A DNA stretch of 64,000 nucleotides. Source: G963717155 sp963717155 (GTDB taxonomy: Bacteria > Actinomycetota > Thermoleophilia > Gaiellales > JALYLC01). Every line of letters begins with the position of its first letter. Position 1 is the first letter of the stretch. Where the stretch lies: positions 1,922,001 through 1,986,000 of the forward strand of contig OY970326.1 in NCBI GenBank assembly GCA_963717155.1, written 5' to 3'. The notes under the pieces are model-generated. The model had not been told where the DNA came from. It did no database searches and saw only the letters and a program-made list of their open reading frames with translations. A program made the position numbers and the translations under genes. This document shows, one piece after another, positions 33,901 through 41,856 of this stretch.

Positions 33901-34633
33901 CGCCGGGCGCCAGCCGGCGGTTCCACTCCTTCACGGGCCCTTCGATCGCGTCGCGCGCCGCCTCGCGATCGAGGTGCTCGACGCGCACGTAGTTCCCGAA
34001 CAACGCAGGAATGCGACCCTCGAAGCGGTCGAGCTTCGCCCACGCGTCCTCGCGGATCGAGAGCATGAAGTTCACGTGCAGATTGGGCTCGTTGACGAGC
34101 CGCGGGAACTCGACGGCAAAGCTGCCCTCGCCGTCCTCGCCCGGGTGGTACAGGAAGTAGTCCTCGAACTGGTCGAGCACGACGAGAAGCGGACGGACCC
34201 GGTCCGTCCAGGCGCGCACGGTCTCGATCAGCGGCTCGCCGGGGCGCCAGGGCGGAAGCTCCGCGCCGCCGAGGGCCTCGCTCGCCGCCCCTCTCATCGC
34301 CTCGACGAGTGTCGGCAGCGGGTCGCTGCGCCACGCGCTGAAGGCGCAGATCGCAAACGGCGTCCGCACCGGCCGTCCGGCGAGATTCGCGCGAACCTGC
34401 TCGTGTAGGTCGTGCACGACCCCGGCGTGCAGCAGCGACGTCTTGCCCACCCCGCTCGACCCGTACAGGATCGTCAGGCGAGCAGCACGCAGGTTCCCGG
34501 TGACGATCTCCTTCTCCTGGTCCCGCCCGAAGAAGAACGCGGCGTCTCCCTCGCCGTAGGGCACCAGGCCGACGAACGGAGTGTCGGGGAGGCGCCGCTC
34601 CGCAGCCTCCTGCGGTGCGAACGTGTCGATCAC
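30986..34633 (-). CDS. STAND NTPase with membrane helix and WD40 propeller (putative defence sensor)
   Basis: Protein of 1215 residues. Residues 19-75 contain FVGLVPYGEGDAAFFFGRD and Walker A GSSGVGKTS (about 59-67), Walker B LLVVLDQFED (about 149-158), then a winged-helix-like region up to about 420, the nSTAND1 type. A coiled, charged stretch leads to one transmembrane helix (about 444-466, SIGAVLIALVAVFAGLTIWAL). A helical bridge follows, then about 14 WD40 repeats (about 510-1190), each with AFSPDGRTLA..D..VRLW. GTG at 34633 overlaps the SIR2 stop by 4 nt, and frame extensions upstream are out-of-frame shadows. STAND proteins oligomerise after ligand sensing; pairing with a SIR2 gene suggests that sensing a phage product triggers NAD loss (inference). 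Confidence 0.93.
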   Translation of the reverse strand: MIDTFAPQEAAERRLPDTPFVGLVPYGEGDAAFFFGRDQEKEIVTGNLRAARLTILYGSSGVGKTSLLHAGVVHDLHEQVRANLAGRPVRTPFAICAFSAWRSDPLPTLVEAMRGAASEALGGAELPPWRPGEPLIETVRAWTDRVRPLLVVLDQFEDYFLYHPGEDGEGSFAVEFPRLVNEPNLHVNFMLSIREDAWAKLDRFEGRIPALFGNYVRVEHLDREAARDAIEGPVKEWNRRLAPGEASYDLEPALVDAVIDAAADGGLAHNEGADGGAPGGTDVDAIEAPFLQLVMDRLWRATGEAGTHRLDVARLEALGGAQQIVENHLLEALGKLTPADQAVAADLFRFLVTRSKTKIAHSASDLAEWTGRPEPEVVGVLDTLCRGESGRILRRVQTQDAGEDGFELFHDVLGEPIVEWRKQYEQRREVEAEAARQRVVRRRLVSIGAVLIALVAVFAGLTIWALRKSSDARRASASATSLALATAADNQLASHFDVSLLLGLEAYQARSTAQAASSMISALEAARRSGAEAILRTRQGAVTGVAFSPDGRTLASVGADGAVVLWDARTRTRIGQPLNAHQGVISGIAFSPDGRTLATAGSREGNDRSTVLLWDVRTQTRRGRPLTGSQIFPARIAFSPDGRLLAVAGSTNDGILGQAVLWNVRTHARVGRLQSAHQGSLTSVAFSPNGRTLATASYADNDDTNGSLLLWDVRTRSPRRAPFGGRHGIVTDVAFSPDGRMVASATSDGAARLWDSRTHAELGRPLRGARGAINGIVFSRDGRTLAAAENRGMVSLWDVRTRKRLGQPLDGQQGSVSSVTFSGDGRELASAGRDATVRLWRLNVRGGFGRPLPGHVGSRRLQFDNVIAFTPDGRTLAAASSDGSVRTWHVQRAYAQAGRPLFLAPRPADSCTVTKVNGKVVKACTSPSLSSLPVGVKWTVGAAFMPNGRTLVTGRDDGTVRLWDLHTHAQIGQPLQIHAHGFVAFSPDGSTVATGTQNASATLLWSLRTHRQVARLRGSALSASFSPDGHVLATAGADGTVRLWGASTHAPLGHLHRDSSPVSSIAFSSDGSMLATGSANALVRLWDVKTRVQLGRPLRGHTDAVTSLAFSRLGSTLASGSADNTVRLWSVRTHVQLGQPLRGHTAQVDSIAFSPDGRSLATTGADGTVRFWKGILWRDDDDLRAQVCRLVVGNLTRIDWDAYAPGLPYRTTCPD

Positions 34634-35583
34634 TGGGTTGCTGTCGCGTTCAGCTCGGCGTCGAGCCGATCGACGTACTCCTTGAGCGGCGCGTACATGA
34701 GCTCGACGTCCCCCCGGCGGGTCCAGAGCTTCTTCTCGACCTCGCGCGCGCCGTCGCCGGACGGCTCGAGCTGCACCGCCCACGACGTGCGGCCAAGGGC
34801 CTCGCCGCCCCACAGGCGCTTCAGGATCACGCGCATGTTCCAGTCGCGCATCGAGTACCCGAGGAACAGGAAGTGGCTCGTCTTCATCTTCGCCATCACC
34901 GAGAACGGGATCTGGTCGCCGACGTACGGACCCGCCAGGTAGTCGATGTAGCTGTCCTCGGTCAGCACGTAGCTGTCGCGCGTGTCGTCCTTCCGGTCGA
35001 TCGCCCCGTGCAGCTTGAGGACCACCGGCCGCTCCGCGAGGGCGAGCCCGGTGTACTTGTTCGCGATCTCGATCGGCACGACCTCGCCCTGCGGCGGGCG
35101 ATGCATGAAGCGACCCTGGTGCGGACCGGCCTTCGCTTCGTACCAGACGACGTCGAACGCCTCGCCCGCCTGCTCGAGCGCTCGCTCGATCAGGTCGTCG
35201 TAGTTCGTCGTCAGGACGAGAAGCTGTTCCTGGCCCCGCGCACGCAGGATCGCCGGCAGGCGCGCGAGCAGGTGGTGGAGCGACGTCGGCGGATAGTCGG
35301 CGTCGAAGACCGCGTGGAGCTTCTCGTACAGCGGCCCCTCGCCGAGGACCGCGTCGAAGTACTGCGAGACCCACAGCAGATCGGGATCGTCCGGGTTCGG
35401 ATAGCGGCTCTTCTCGGCGAGCTCTCGCGACAGCTCGCGTCCGCTCGGGGCGAAGCTGCCCGCAGCCCACGGAGTCTCCTGTGGCCGATCGCAGAGGTTC
35501 GCGCCGGCGCCGAGGAACAGGACGACGTCGCCGTCGGCCAGCGCCGCGGCGACCCGGAAGAAGTGGCCATCGTCGATGTTCAC
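34630..35583 (-). CDS. SIR2-like domain protein (putative NADase effector)
   Basis: Protein of 317 residues of the SIR2_2 type. VVLFLGAGANL (about 20-30) is the NAD-binding loop, LTTNYDDLIE holds the conserved Asn (residue 127), and LKLHGAID the catalytic His (192). FLGYSMRDWNMRVIL near 250 is a common C-terminal segment of defence-associated SIR2 proteins. There is no Cys4 zinc module typical of deacetylating sirtuins, which favours NAD hydrolysis over deacetylation. GTG at 35583 has GGAAGGAGGG upstream, a strong ribosome site. First gene of a coupled operon with the STAND gene (GTGA overlap). Known relatives act in Thoeris, DSR and Avs systems by depleting NAD on infection; activity here is inferred. 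Confidence 0.92.
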   Translation of the reverse strand: MNIDDGHFFRVAAALADGDVVLFLGAGANLCDRPQETPWAAGSFAPSGRELSRELAEKSRYPNPDDPDLLWVSQYFDAVLGEGPLYEKLHAVFDADYPPTSLHHLLARLPAILRARGQEQLLVLTTNYDDLIERALEQAGEAFDVVWYEAKAGPHQGRFMHRPPQGEVVPIEIANKYTGLALAERPVVLKLHGAIDRKDDTRDSYVLTEDSYIDYLAGPYVGDQIPFSVMAKMKTSHFLFLGYSMRDWNMRVILKRLWGGEALGRTSWAVQLEPSGDGAREVEKKLWTRRGDVELMYAPLKEYVDRLDAELNATATQ

Positions 35584-35719
35584 GCGACCCTCCTTCCCCC
35601 GGCTCCTGACCGGCCCGAACCTCGCTGACTGCTCTTCGCGACGATTGCATCAGAACCGCGACGCCGGAACAAGCATCGCTGCGGGGACCCGCGCATCCCG
35701 GTCGCGCGTAGATGGAGCG

Positions 35720-36184
35720 ATGAAGCCACTCGTCGCCGCGCTCGCGCTGCTCCCCGTCACCTTCGCCCCGAACGCCGGCTGGCACCCGGGACACGGCCGC
35801 GAGCACGCCTGTGTGGGAGTGAGCGCCTCGCGCTGCGTGCAGGTCAGTACCTGGACGGCAACCGTGCCCTGGCGCGGCTGTGGCGAGTGCCTGCCCCACC
35901 AGACGATCGAGTCCCTGCCGCCCGATGGAGTCGCGCTGCAGGTGACCGCCGCGATCGAGCATCCGCCCGTCGCCCCGCACGCGCCTTCCTGGCCGCCGAC
36001 GATCCGCGCCGGTGACGTGACCGCCGGCCTCGAGGGGATCCCATCGCGCTACGGCGTCTACCAGCGCCTGGCTCGCTTCGGCGAGACCGAGGGCTACGTC
36101 TGGGCGTTCTTCGGCCGGTCGCGCCCGACACGCGCACAGCTCGCGGCGGCGAACGCGGAGCTTCGAACCGTCCGGCTCCGATGA
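35720..36184 (+). CDS. Secreted protein, unknown function
   Basis: Protein of 154 residues from the ATG at 35720 (GGAG 6 nt upstream). Signal peptide about 1-16 (MKPLVAALALLPVTFA). The mature part has a Cys-rich N-terminal half (HACVGVSASRC and RGCGEC) and a C-terminal RYGVYQRLARFGETEGYVW segment. No family is recognised. The stop overlaps the next gene's start (ATGA), so the two form a pair. Divergent from the SIR2 operon with 136 bp between. Confidence 0.72.
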   Translation: MKPLVAALALLPVTFAPNAGWHPGHGREHACVGVSASRCVQVSTWTATVPWRGCGECLPHQTIESLPPDGVALQVTAAIEHPPVAPHAPSWPPTIRAGDVTAGLEGIPSRYGVYQRLARFGETEGYVWAFFGRSRPTRAQLAAANAELRTVRLR

Positions 36185-36789
36185 CGACGCGCGTTGCGCT
36201 CCTGACGGTCGCGCTGCTCGTGGGCGCCGCACACGAGGCAACAGCCGCCGATCCGTGGCAGCTCCGGTGTCCGTCCATGCCGAAGGAGCAGCCGTCCCCC
36301 ACCGCGCTGCGTCCCGCAGCCCTCAGGTTCTATCCGTGGGTACGGCCCGCGGCGAGGAGCCTCGAGGTCGGACCCATCTACCTGGTCGCGCTCTCGAGCA
36401 ACACCGCGATATCGCGGGACGGTGACGCCACCGACAGCGCGCGCTACTACCTCCACCGTGCCCTGATCGCGGTGGCACCGTCGTACGCCGGCAGCGCGAC
36501 GGTCTCCGGCCGCCGGCTCGGGCGCGCCGTCGCCCGGGCCACACTCGGGTTCTCACAGGACGGCGCCACCCGCTGCAGCGTCCGCAAGGCAGACGTGACC
36601 TGTGGCACCCGCCCGCTCACGTTCGCCACGACCCTCCGGATCGCAGCTCTCCGAGGCTGGCGCATCGTTCCGACCGAGCTCCGTATCGGGCGCACGGGCT
36701 GCTTCGAGCTCCTCGCGACCGGCACCGGGTTGCACGAGACGATCCCACTCGCCGTGCCGGGTCCGGACTTCGGCTCGGCCGGCTGGTAG
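36181..36789 (+). CDS. Secreted protein, unknown function, coupled to the preceding gene
   Basis: Protein of 202 residues with a signal peptide about 1-22 (TRVALLTVALLVGAAHEATA). The mature region has scattered aromatic and beta-prone segments and four Cys, two of them close together (CSVRKADVTCG). No family is recognised. Start ATG at 36181 overlaps the upstream stop by 4 nt. It ends 8 nt before the convergent LytM-type gene. Confidence 0.75.
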   Translation: MTTRVALLTVALLVGAAHEATAADPWQLRCPSMPKEQPSPTALRPAALRFYPWVRPAARSLEVGPIYLVALSSNTAISRDGDATDSARYYLHRALIAVAPSYAGSATVSGRRLGRAVARATLGFSQDGATRCSVRKADVTCGTRPLTFATTLRIAALRGWRIVPTELRIGRTGCFELLATGTGLHETIPLAVPGPDFGSAGW

Positions 36790-36796
36790 CCGACGG

Positions 36797-38194
36797 TCAG
36801 TTCCGTACCCGCATGGCGGCGACACGCGTTGCCACGTTGCCCGCGATGTCATACGCGCGAATCGTGAGCGTGTAGGCGCCGTCGGAGACGCTCCGCGTGT
36901 CCCAGAGATAGCGGTCACCGACGACGATGAGGTGGTAGAAGAGCCGGCCATCGCAGGGAATCCGGCTGTGCAGGCACTGGTAGTCCGAGAGCGAGGGGCG
37001 CGCTCCCGACGCATACAGCGCGAAGAACGGGATGACGCCGCTCAGGAACAGGTCGCTCTGGAACACCGTCCGCTGCCAGACGATCGCGTGCGTCGCAACC
37101 TGCCTGATCTGAACCCACACCTTGTACGGCGCAGTCGTCGAGGCCAGGTCGGGCTGCTGCTTGAAGACGCCGAGGAACCCCTGGCCGTCGTCGATCCACG
37201 CACGGAGGTCGACGGCGCCGTGGAGGTCGCCGAGCGCCAGCTGGGTCGCCCCGTCGGGGTTGGGCAGGTCGACCGCGTCGTTCGGGCGCCAGGAGGGCGT
37301 CGGCGGTCCGTAGGCGTACACGGCTCGGATCTGCGGCGGCGCCCTGTCGACGATGGGGGCGAGCTTGCCGCCCGCGTGCAGCGGGTTGACCCAGCGCCGC
37401 CGCCCGTCCACGCGTGCCCACTCGGACAGGTGCACGTGCCACTCGTTGAGGCACGTCCACCCGATCATCTGCCCCGCACGGACCCGCGACCCGAACGGGA
37501 CCGCCGGGTCGACATGCCAGTAGGCGAAGTGCCCCACATCGAAGCGACGCGCGTTGCATCGCTTCGTCAGGTTCTTCCGCGCCCAGTGCATGACGCCGCC
37601 CTCGACCGCGTAGACGCGGTGCGAGTCGCCCTTCGGCGCGGCGAGTGCCGGATGCGAGTCGTCGACCGCGATGTCGATGCCGAAGTGGTAGCCGCCGAGG
37701 CGCGGGTCGTTGAACCCTCCGTGCAGCACGTGCGGGCCGTGCAGCGGCTCGACCGGCCACCCGTGGTAGCTGTCCGCGTAGCTGAACACGAAGTGCTCGG
37801 GAAGCGCGCCCGGCACGACCGGTTTCGGCGATCCCGCCGCCGGACGGTCGCTCGGGACGACCGGAGATGCGCGGCTCGTCAACGCCAGCCTTGTCGGCGC
37901 GACGTGCAGCCGATGCACGCGCGGCGGGGGCGCGGGCACCTCGAGCCTGCGGATGCGGGGCTTGACCGGCAGCGAGAAGACGAGCAGCAGCCTCGCGAGC
38001 GACGGCGTCCGGGCGATCGCCTCGGTGGTGAGGACACGCACGGCCGCGCGCTCGTCCGGGGGCACCGTGAGCGAGAAACGCCCGTTGCCCGTCGCCGCGC
38101 TACCCCCGCTCCCTCGTTGCCAGCTCACGACGGCCACGACCGCGAGGATCGCGAGAGCACCGGCCGCGAGCTGCAGGCGCAGGCGCTTCGACAC
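36797..38194 (-). CDS. Secreted LytM/M23-type peptidase domain protein
   Basis: Protein of 465 residues. N-terminal membrane anchor or signal about 5-25 (LQLAAGALAILAVVAVVSW). The M23 (LytM) fold is about 145-285: HFGIDIAV gives the His-x-x-x-Asp zinc pair, VYAVEGGVMHWA and VRAGQMIGWT are the core strands, and WHVHLSEW supplies the His-x-His ligands. The C-terminal 170 residues form a beta-rich domain (Big/FN3-like, ending DGAYTLTIRAYDIAGN). It is probably a cell-wall endopeptidase or a related polymer-binding protein. Start is GTG 38194. Convergent with the 36181 gene. Confidence 0.88.
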   Translation of the reverse strand: MSKRLRLQLAAGALAILAVVAVVSWQRGSGGSAATGNGRFSLTVPPDERAAVRVLTTEAIARTPSLARLLLVFSLPVKPRIRRLEVPAPPPRVHRLHVAPTRLALTSRASPVVPSDRPAAGSPKPVVPGALPEHFVFSYADSYHGWPVEPLHGPHVLHGGFNDPRLGGYHFGIDIAVDDSHPALAAPKGDSHRVYAVEGGVMHWARKNLTKRCNARRFDVGHFAYWHVDPAVPFGSRVRAGQMIGWTCLNEWHVHLSEWARVDGRRRWVNPLHAGGKLAPIVDRAPPQIRAVYAYGPPTPSWRPNDAVDLPNPDGATQLALGDLHGAVDLRAWIDDGQGFLGVFKQQPDLASTTAPYKVWVQIRQVATHAIVWQRTVFQSDLFLSGVIPFFALYASGARPSLSDYQCLHSRIPCDGRLFYHLIVVGDRYLWDTRSVSDGAYTLTIRAYDIAGNVATRVAAMRVRN

Positions 38195-38203
38195 TCGACC
38201 TGA

Positions 38204-39205
38204 TCAGAGACCGAACGCCGAGGCGATCAGCTCGTAGGAGCGCCGGCGCGCCGCATGGTCATAGGTGATCGTCACGACCGCGACCTCGCCGGCGCCATAC
38301 TCGGCGGCGACCTCCTCGAGCCCGACCCGGACGCGCTCCGGCGACCCCACGACGAGCCGACGGCCGTTCAGCGAGAGCTCGGAGGGGACCAGGTGCGAGA
38401 GGAACTCGAGCGCCTTGTCGACCGGCGGGACAGGGCCTGGCCGGCCCCGGCGCAGCTGGGTGATCGCCATGCGCGAGCTCGACGCGAGGCGTTCGGCCTC
38501 CTCGTCGGTGTCGGCGCAGATCGTCGAGACCGCGATCGCGAGCTCGGCGTCCGGATGCTCGGCCGACGGTACGTAGCGGTCGCGGTAGAGCCGTGCGATC
38601 TCCGCGCCCGCCGGGTTGATGAAGTCGGCGAACGAGTACGGCAGGCCGAGCTCGGCTGCCCAGATCGCGCTCTGGGGCGAGGATCCGAGCAGCCACAGCG
38701 TTGGCGACTCGGGCCTGCCCGGAAGCGCCGCCAGGCGTGCGAGCGGATGCCCGGCCGGGAAGCTCGCGTGCAGGTACGCCATCAGCTCGGTGAGCTGCTC
38801 CGGGAAGTCGTCGGTGGCCGTATAGCGACGATCTCGCTGCAGCGCGAACGCCGTTCCCGGATCGGAGCCAGGTGCCCTACCGACGCCGAGATCGATCCGG
38901 TCGCCATACAGGCCGCTCAGGACGCTGAAGGTCTCTGCCACCTTGAGCGGGCTGTAGTGGGGCAGCATCACTCCGCCGCTGCCGATGCGCATGTGCGACG
39001 TCGCCGCGCCGATCGCCGCGAGCAGCACCTCCGGGCTCGATCCTGCGAGCATTCCCGTCGCGTGGTGCTCGGCGACCCAGTAGCGGTGGTAGCCGAGCGA
39101 CTCGGTGAGCCGCGCGAGGTCGATCGTGTTGCGGAGCGCCTGCGCCCCGGTCGAGCCCTCTGCGATCGGGGACTGGTCGAGGACGCCGAGCTTTAACGTG
39201 CTCAT
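38204..39205 (-). CDS. LLM-class flavin-dependent oxidoreductase (MsnO8-like)
   Basis: Luciferase-like monooxygenase of 333 residues. Conserved features: LGVLDQSPIAEG at the N-terminus, YWVAEHH, GSGGVMLPHYSPLKVAE, RIDLGVGRAPGSDP, LWLLGSSPQSA and YSFADFINP. These define the alkanal monooxygenase-like subgroup that uses reduced flavin. Start ATG 39205 is chosen over an upstream open frame because the MSTLKLGVLDQS start matches the family. Substrate unknown. It is divergent from the sarcosine-oxidase-like gene, 43 nt apart. Confidence 0.93.
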   Translation of the reverse strand: MSTLKLGVLDQSPIAEGSTGAQALRNTIDLARLTESLGYHRYWVAEHHATGMLAGSSPEVLLAAIGAATSHMRIGSGGVMLPHYSPLKVAETFSVLSGLYGDRIDLGVGRAPGSDPGTAFALQRDRRYTATDDFPEQLTELMAYLHASFPAGHPLARLAALPGRPESPTLWLLGSSPQSAIWAAELGLPYSFADFINPAGAEIARLYRDRYVPSAEHPDAELAIAVSTICADTDEEAERLASSSRMAITQLRRGRPGPVPPVDKALEFLSHLVPSELSLNGRRLVVGSPERVRVGLEEVAAEYGAGEVAVVTITYDHAARRRSYELIASAFGL

Positions 39206-39248
39206 CGACCGTAGTGTGCGTGCACGCCCGGCCGATATCGTGCGCGAC

Positions 39249-40415
39249 GTGGGCGTGAACGAGGCGGACGTCATCGTGCTCGGGCTCGGTGGCATCGGCA
39301 GCGCCGCGGCCTACTGGCTCGCTCGTCGCGGCGCCCGGGTGATCGGCCTCGAGCAGTTCGAGCTGGGACACGACCGCGGTGAGTCGCAGGATCACTCCCG
39401 CATCATCCGCCTCTCCTACCACGATGCGGCCTACGTCCGGCTCGCCCAGGCGGCCTACGCCTCCTGGGCCGAGGTCGCGGAGGAGGCGGGCACCCGGCTG
39501 GTGCTCGAGACCGGCGGGCTCGACCTGTACCCGTCCGACGCGATCATCGACCGCGAGGACTACTGCTCGGCGATGGATGCGTGCGACGTGCCGTACGAGC
39601 GACTCGACGCCGCCGAGGCGATGCGACGCTGGCCGGAGCTGCGGATCGACGACGACGTCGAGGTCGTGTTCCAGGAGCGGAGCGGCATCGCCGCGGCTGC
39701 GCGCGCGAATGCCGCGCACCAGCGCCTCGCGCGCGCTCACGGTGCCGACCTGCGCGAGCACGCGCGGGTCGAGGCGATCGACACCGCCGGTGACGAGGTC
39801 GCCGTGCGCGTCGGCGAGCAGACCATCCGGGCAGGGCAGCTGATCGTCTGCGCGGGTCCCTGGTCGAACGACGCGCTCGCCCACTTCGATCAGCGGCTGA
39901 ACCTCGACGTCACGCGCGAGCAGGTGATCTACCTGGAACCTCGGGATCTGGCCGCATTCGCCCCGGAGCGCTTCCCGATCTGGATCTGGATGAACGAGCC
40001 GTCGTTCTACGGATTCCCGGTGTTCGGCGAGCCGGCCGTGAAGGTCGCACAGGACGCCGGTGGCCAGGTGACCACCGCCGACGGCCGCTCGTTCGAGACG
40101 GACGAGGACAATCGCGAGCGTGTCCTCGAGTTCGTGCGACGGACCTTCCCTCGCGCGCTCGGGCGCGAGCGCCGCGTCAAGACCTGCCTCTACACGATGC
40201 CTCCCGATCGCGATTTCATCGTCGACCGCGTCCCCGGACAGGATCGGGTCCTCCTGTGCGTCGGGGCCGGGCACGCGTTCAAGTTCTCGACACAGCTCGG
40301 ACGCGTGCTCTCCGATCTCGCGCTCGACGGCACGACCCGGCACGACCTCTCGCTGTTCCGCGCAGACCGCGCGATCCTCACCGAGCCCGACGCTCCGCGC
40401 AGCTGGATGGTCTGA
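39249..40415 (+). CDS. Sarcosine oxidase / N-methyltryptophan oxidase-like flavoenzyme
   Basis: FAD-dependent amine oxidase of about 388 residues. The dinucleotide fold is GLGGIGSAAAYWLARRGARV, followed by ESQDHSRIIRLSYH. VKTCLYTMPPDRDFIVDRVP contains the Cys that binds FAD covalently in monomeric sarcosine oxidase, and GHAFKFSTQLGRVL is the C-terminal flavin segment. It oxidises N-methyl amino acids or related secondary amines to formaldehyde and H2O2. GTG at 39249 or 39255 is the start; no good ribosome site distinguishes them. The methyltransferase gene follows after one base, so the two are probably one degradation unit. Confidence 0.93.
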   Translation: MGVNEADVIVLGLGGIGSAAAYWLARRGARVIGLEQFELGHDRGESQDHSRIIRLSYHDAAYVRLAQAAYASWAEVAEEAGTRLVLETGGLDLYPSDAIIDREDYCSAMDACDVPYERLDAAEAMRRWPELRIDDDVEVVFQERSGIAAAARANAAHQRLARAHGADLREHARVEAIDTAGDEVAVRVGEQTIRAGQLIVCAGPWSNDALAHFDQRLNLDVTREQVIYLEPRDLAAFAPERFPIWIWMNEPSFYGFPVFGEPAVKVAQDAGGQVTTADGRSFETDEDNRERVLEFVRRTFPRALGRERRVKTCLYTMPPDRDFIVDRVPGQDRVLLCVGAGHAFKFSTQLGRVLSDLALDGTTRHDLSLFRADRAILTEPDAPRSWMV

Positions 40416-40416
40416 G

Positions 40417-41847
40417 ATGTTCCTCTCGCGCGACGTGCTCGCGGAGTCGGCGCTCGATCGCATCGAGGCGCAGGCGATGACGATCCTCAGCGAGATCGGG
40501 ACCGAGGTGCACCACGCGGGAGCGCTCGATCTTCTTCGAGCCCACGGACAGGCCGTCGAGGGCACGCGGGTGCGCTGGGATCCGGATCTGATCCGCGAGC
40601 TCGCCGCCGCCGCGCCGGAGCGCTTCGCCGTGCGCTCGCGCAACCCAGCACGGACGATCGAGGTCGGCGGAGGCAGCCTGGTCTGCACGAACTCCGGAGG
40701 GGCGCCCTTCGTCTCGGATCTCGAGCGGGGCCGGCGCGAGGGATCGCTCGCCGATCACGACGAGATCGTGCGCCTCACGCATGCGTCGGCCGATCTGGCG
40801 CTCGTGCAGAGCGGCGGCACCGAGGCCTCGGAGCTGTCGGAGCTGAGCCGGCACCTCGAGCACGACTACTCCTGCATGCGCTGGTCGGACAAGCCGTTCG
40901 TCTGCTACGGGACATCGGGTCCGAAGGCACAGGACGCGATCGAGCTCGCCGCGATCGCGTACGGCGGCCACGATGCGATCGCCGCCGAGCCCGCGATCCT
41001 CGGGATCGTCAACCCGAACAGCCCCCTCGTCTGGGACGAGCTCATGGTCGACGCCCTGACGGCGTGGGCGTCCGCCAGGCAACCCGTACTCGTGACGCCG
41101 TTCCTGCTCGCAGGTGCGACCGCGCCCGTCTCGGTCGCGGGCGGCCTGGCGCTCCAGATCGCGGAAGCCCTGTCTGGCGTGGCGCTCGTCCAGCTGACGA
41201 GCCCGGGAGCGCCGGTCGTCTTCGGCTCGTTCTTCTCGGCGATCGACATGCGGAGCGGCGGCCCGGCGTTCGGCACCCCGGAGTTCGTACTCGCGACGCT
41301 TGCCGGAGGCCAGCTCGCCCGACGCTACAAGCTGCCGTTCCGCGGCGGAGGCGGCCTCTGCTCGTCGAACGCGGTAGACGCCCAGGCCGCCTACGAGACC
41401 GCGATGTCGCTGTGGGCGACGTTCATGGCAGGCAGCGACATCGTCATGCACGCAGCAGGCTGGCTCGAGGGCGGTCTCGTCTCGTCGCACGAGAAGCTGG
41501 TCCTCGACCTCGAGCTGCTGCGCATGTTCCGCTGGATCGGCGAGGGGCTGGAGGTCGACGATGAGCACCTGGCGCTCGAGGCGATCCACGAGACGGGCCC
41601 GGGCGGGATGTTCCTGGCCTCGACGCACACGCTCGAGCACTTCCGCGAGTGGTCGTTCCTGAGCCCGCTCTTCCGCTCGCAGGCCTATCCGACGTGGCAG
41701 AAGCTCGGCGCGCAGCGCTCGGACGAGGCGGCCGTGGCCGTGTGGAAGGCACTCCTCGAAAGCTACGAGGATCCCGGTCTCGACGAGAGCACGGACGCGG
41801 CGCTTCGCGAGTACATCGATCGGCGGACGGCCGAGCTGGAGTCGTAG
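40417..41847 (+). CDS. MttB-family (non-pyrrolysine) trimethylamine methyltransferase-like protein
   Basis: Protein of 476 residues. It shows the MttB-family TIM barrel, with FLSRDVLAESALDRIE, LTNSGG-like CTNSGGAPFV, the GIVNPNSPLVWD and TPFLLAGATAPVS strands, FGTPEFVLATLAGGQLARRY and the GGGGLCSSNAVDAQAAYETAMS segment. There is no in-frame TAG, so it lacks pyrrolysine and is likely in the MtgB-like group that demethylates quaternary amines such as glycine betaine or carnitine relatives. The ATG at 40417 is one base after the oxidase stop. No corrinoid protein gene adjoins, so the methyl acceptor is unclear. Confidence 0.9.
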   Translation: MFLSRDVLAESALDRIEAQAMTILSEIGTEVHHAGALDLLRAHGQAVEGTRVRWDPDLIRELAAAAPERFAVRSRNPARTIEVGGGSLVCTNSGGAPFVSDLERGRREGSLADHDEIVRLTHASADLALVQSGGTEASELSELSRHLEHDYSCMRWSDKPFVCYGTSGPKAQDAIELAAIAYGGHDAIAAEPAILGIVNPNSPLVWDELMVDALTAWASARQPVLVTPFLLAGATAPVSVAGGLALQIAEALSGVALVQLTSPGAPVVFGSFFSAIDMRSGGPAFGTPEFVLATLAGGQLARRYKLPFRGGGGLCSSNAVDAQAAYETAMSLWATFMAGSDIVMHAAGWLEGGLVSSHEKLVLDLELLRMFRWIGEGLEVDDEHLALEAIHETGPGGMFLASTHTLEHFREWSFLSPLFRSQAYPTWQKLGAQRSDEAAVAVWKALLESYEDPGLDESTDAALREYIDRRTAELES

Positions 41848-41856
41848 ACTCGTCGG

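Noticed and set aside
30986..34633. Signal-transduction serine/threonine kinase
   Set aside because: No kinase motifs; Walker A and B with WD40 define a STAND ATPase.
34634..36241. Frame extension giving a 1751-aa protein for the STAND gene
   Set aside because: The extra 536 residues are out-of-frame Arg-rich text over the SIR2 gene. The GTG at 34633, overlapping the SIR2 stop, is the coherent start.
40417..41847. Pyrrolysine-containing trimethylamine methyltransferase
   Set aside because: No in-frame TAG codon occurs inside the reading frame.
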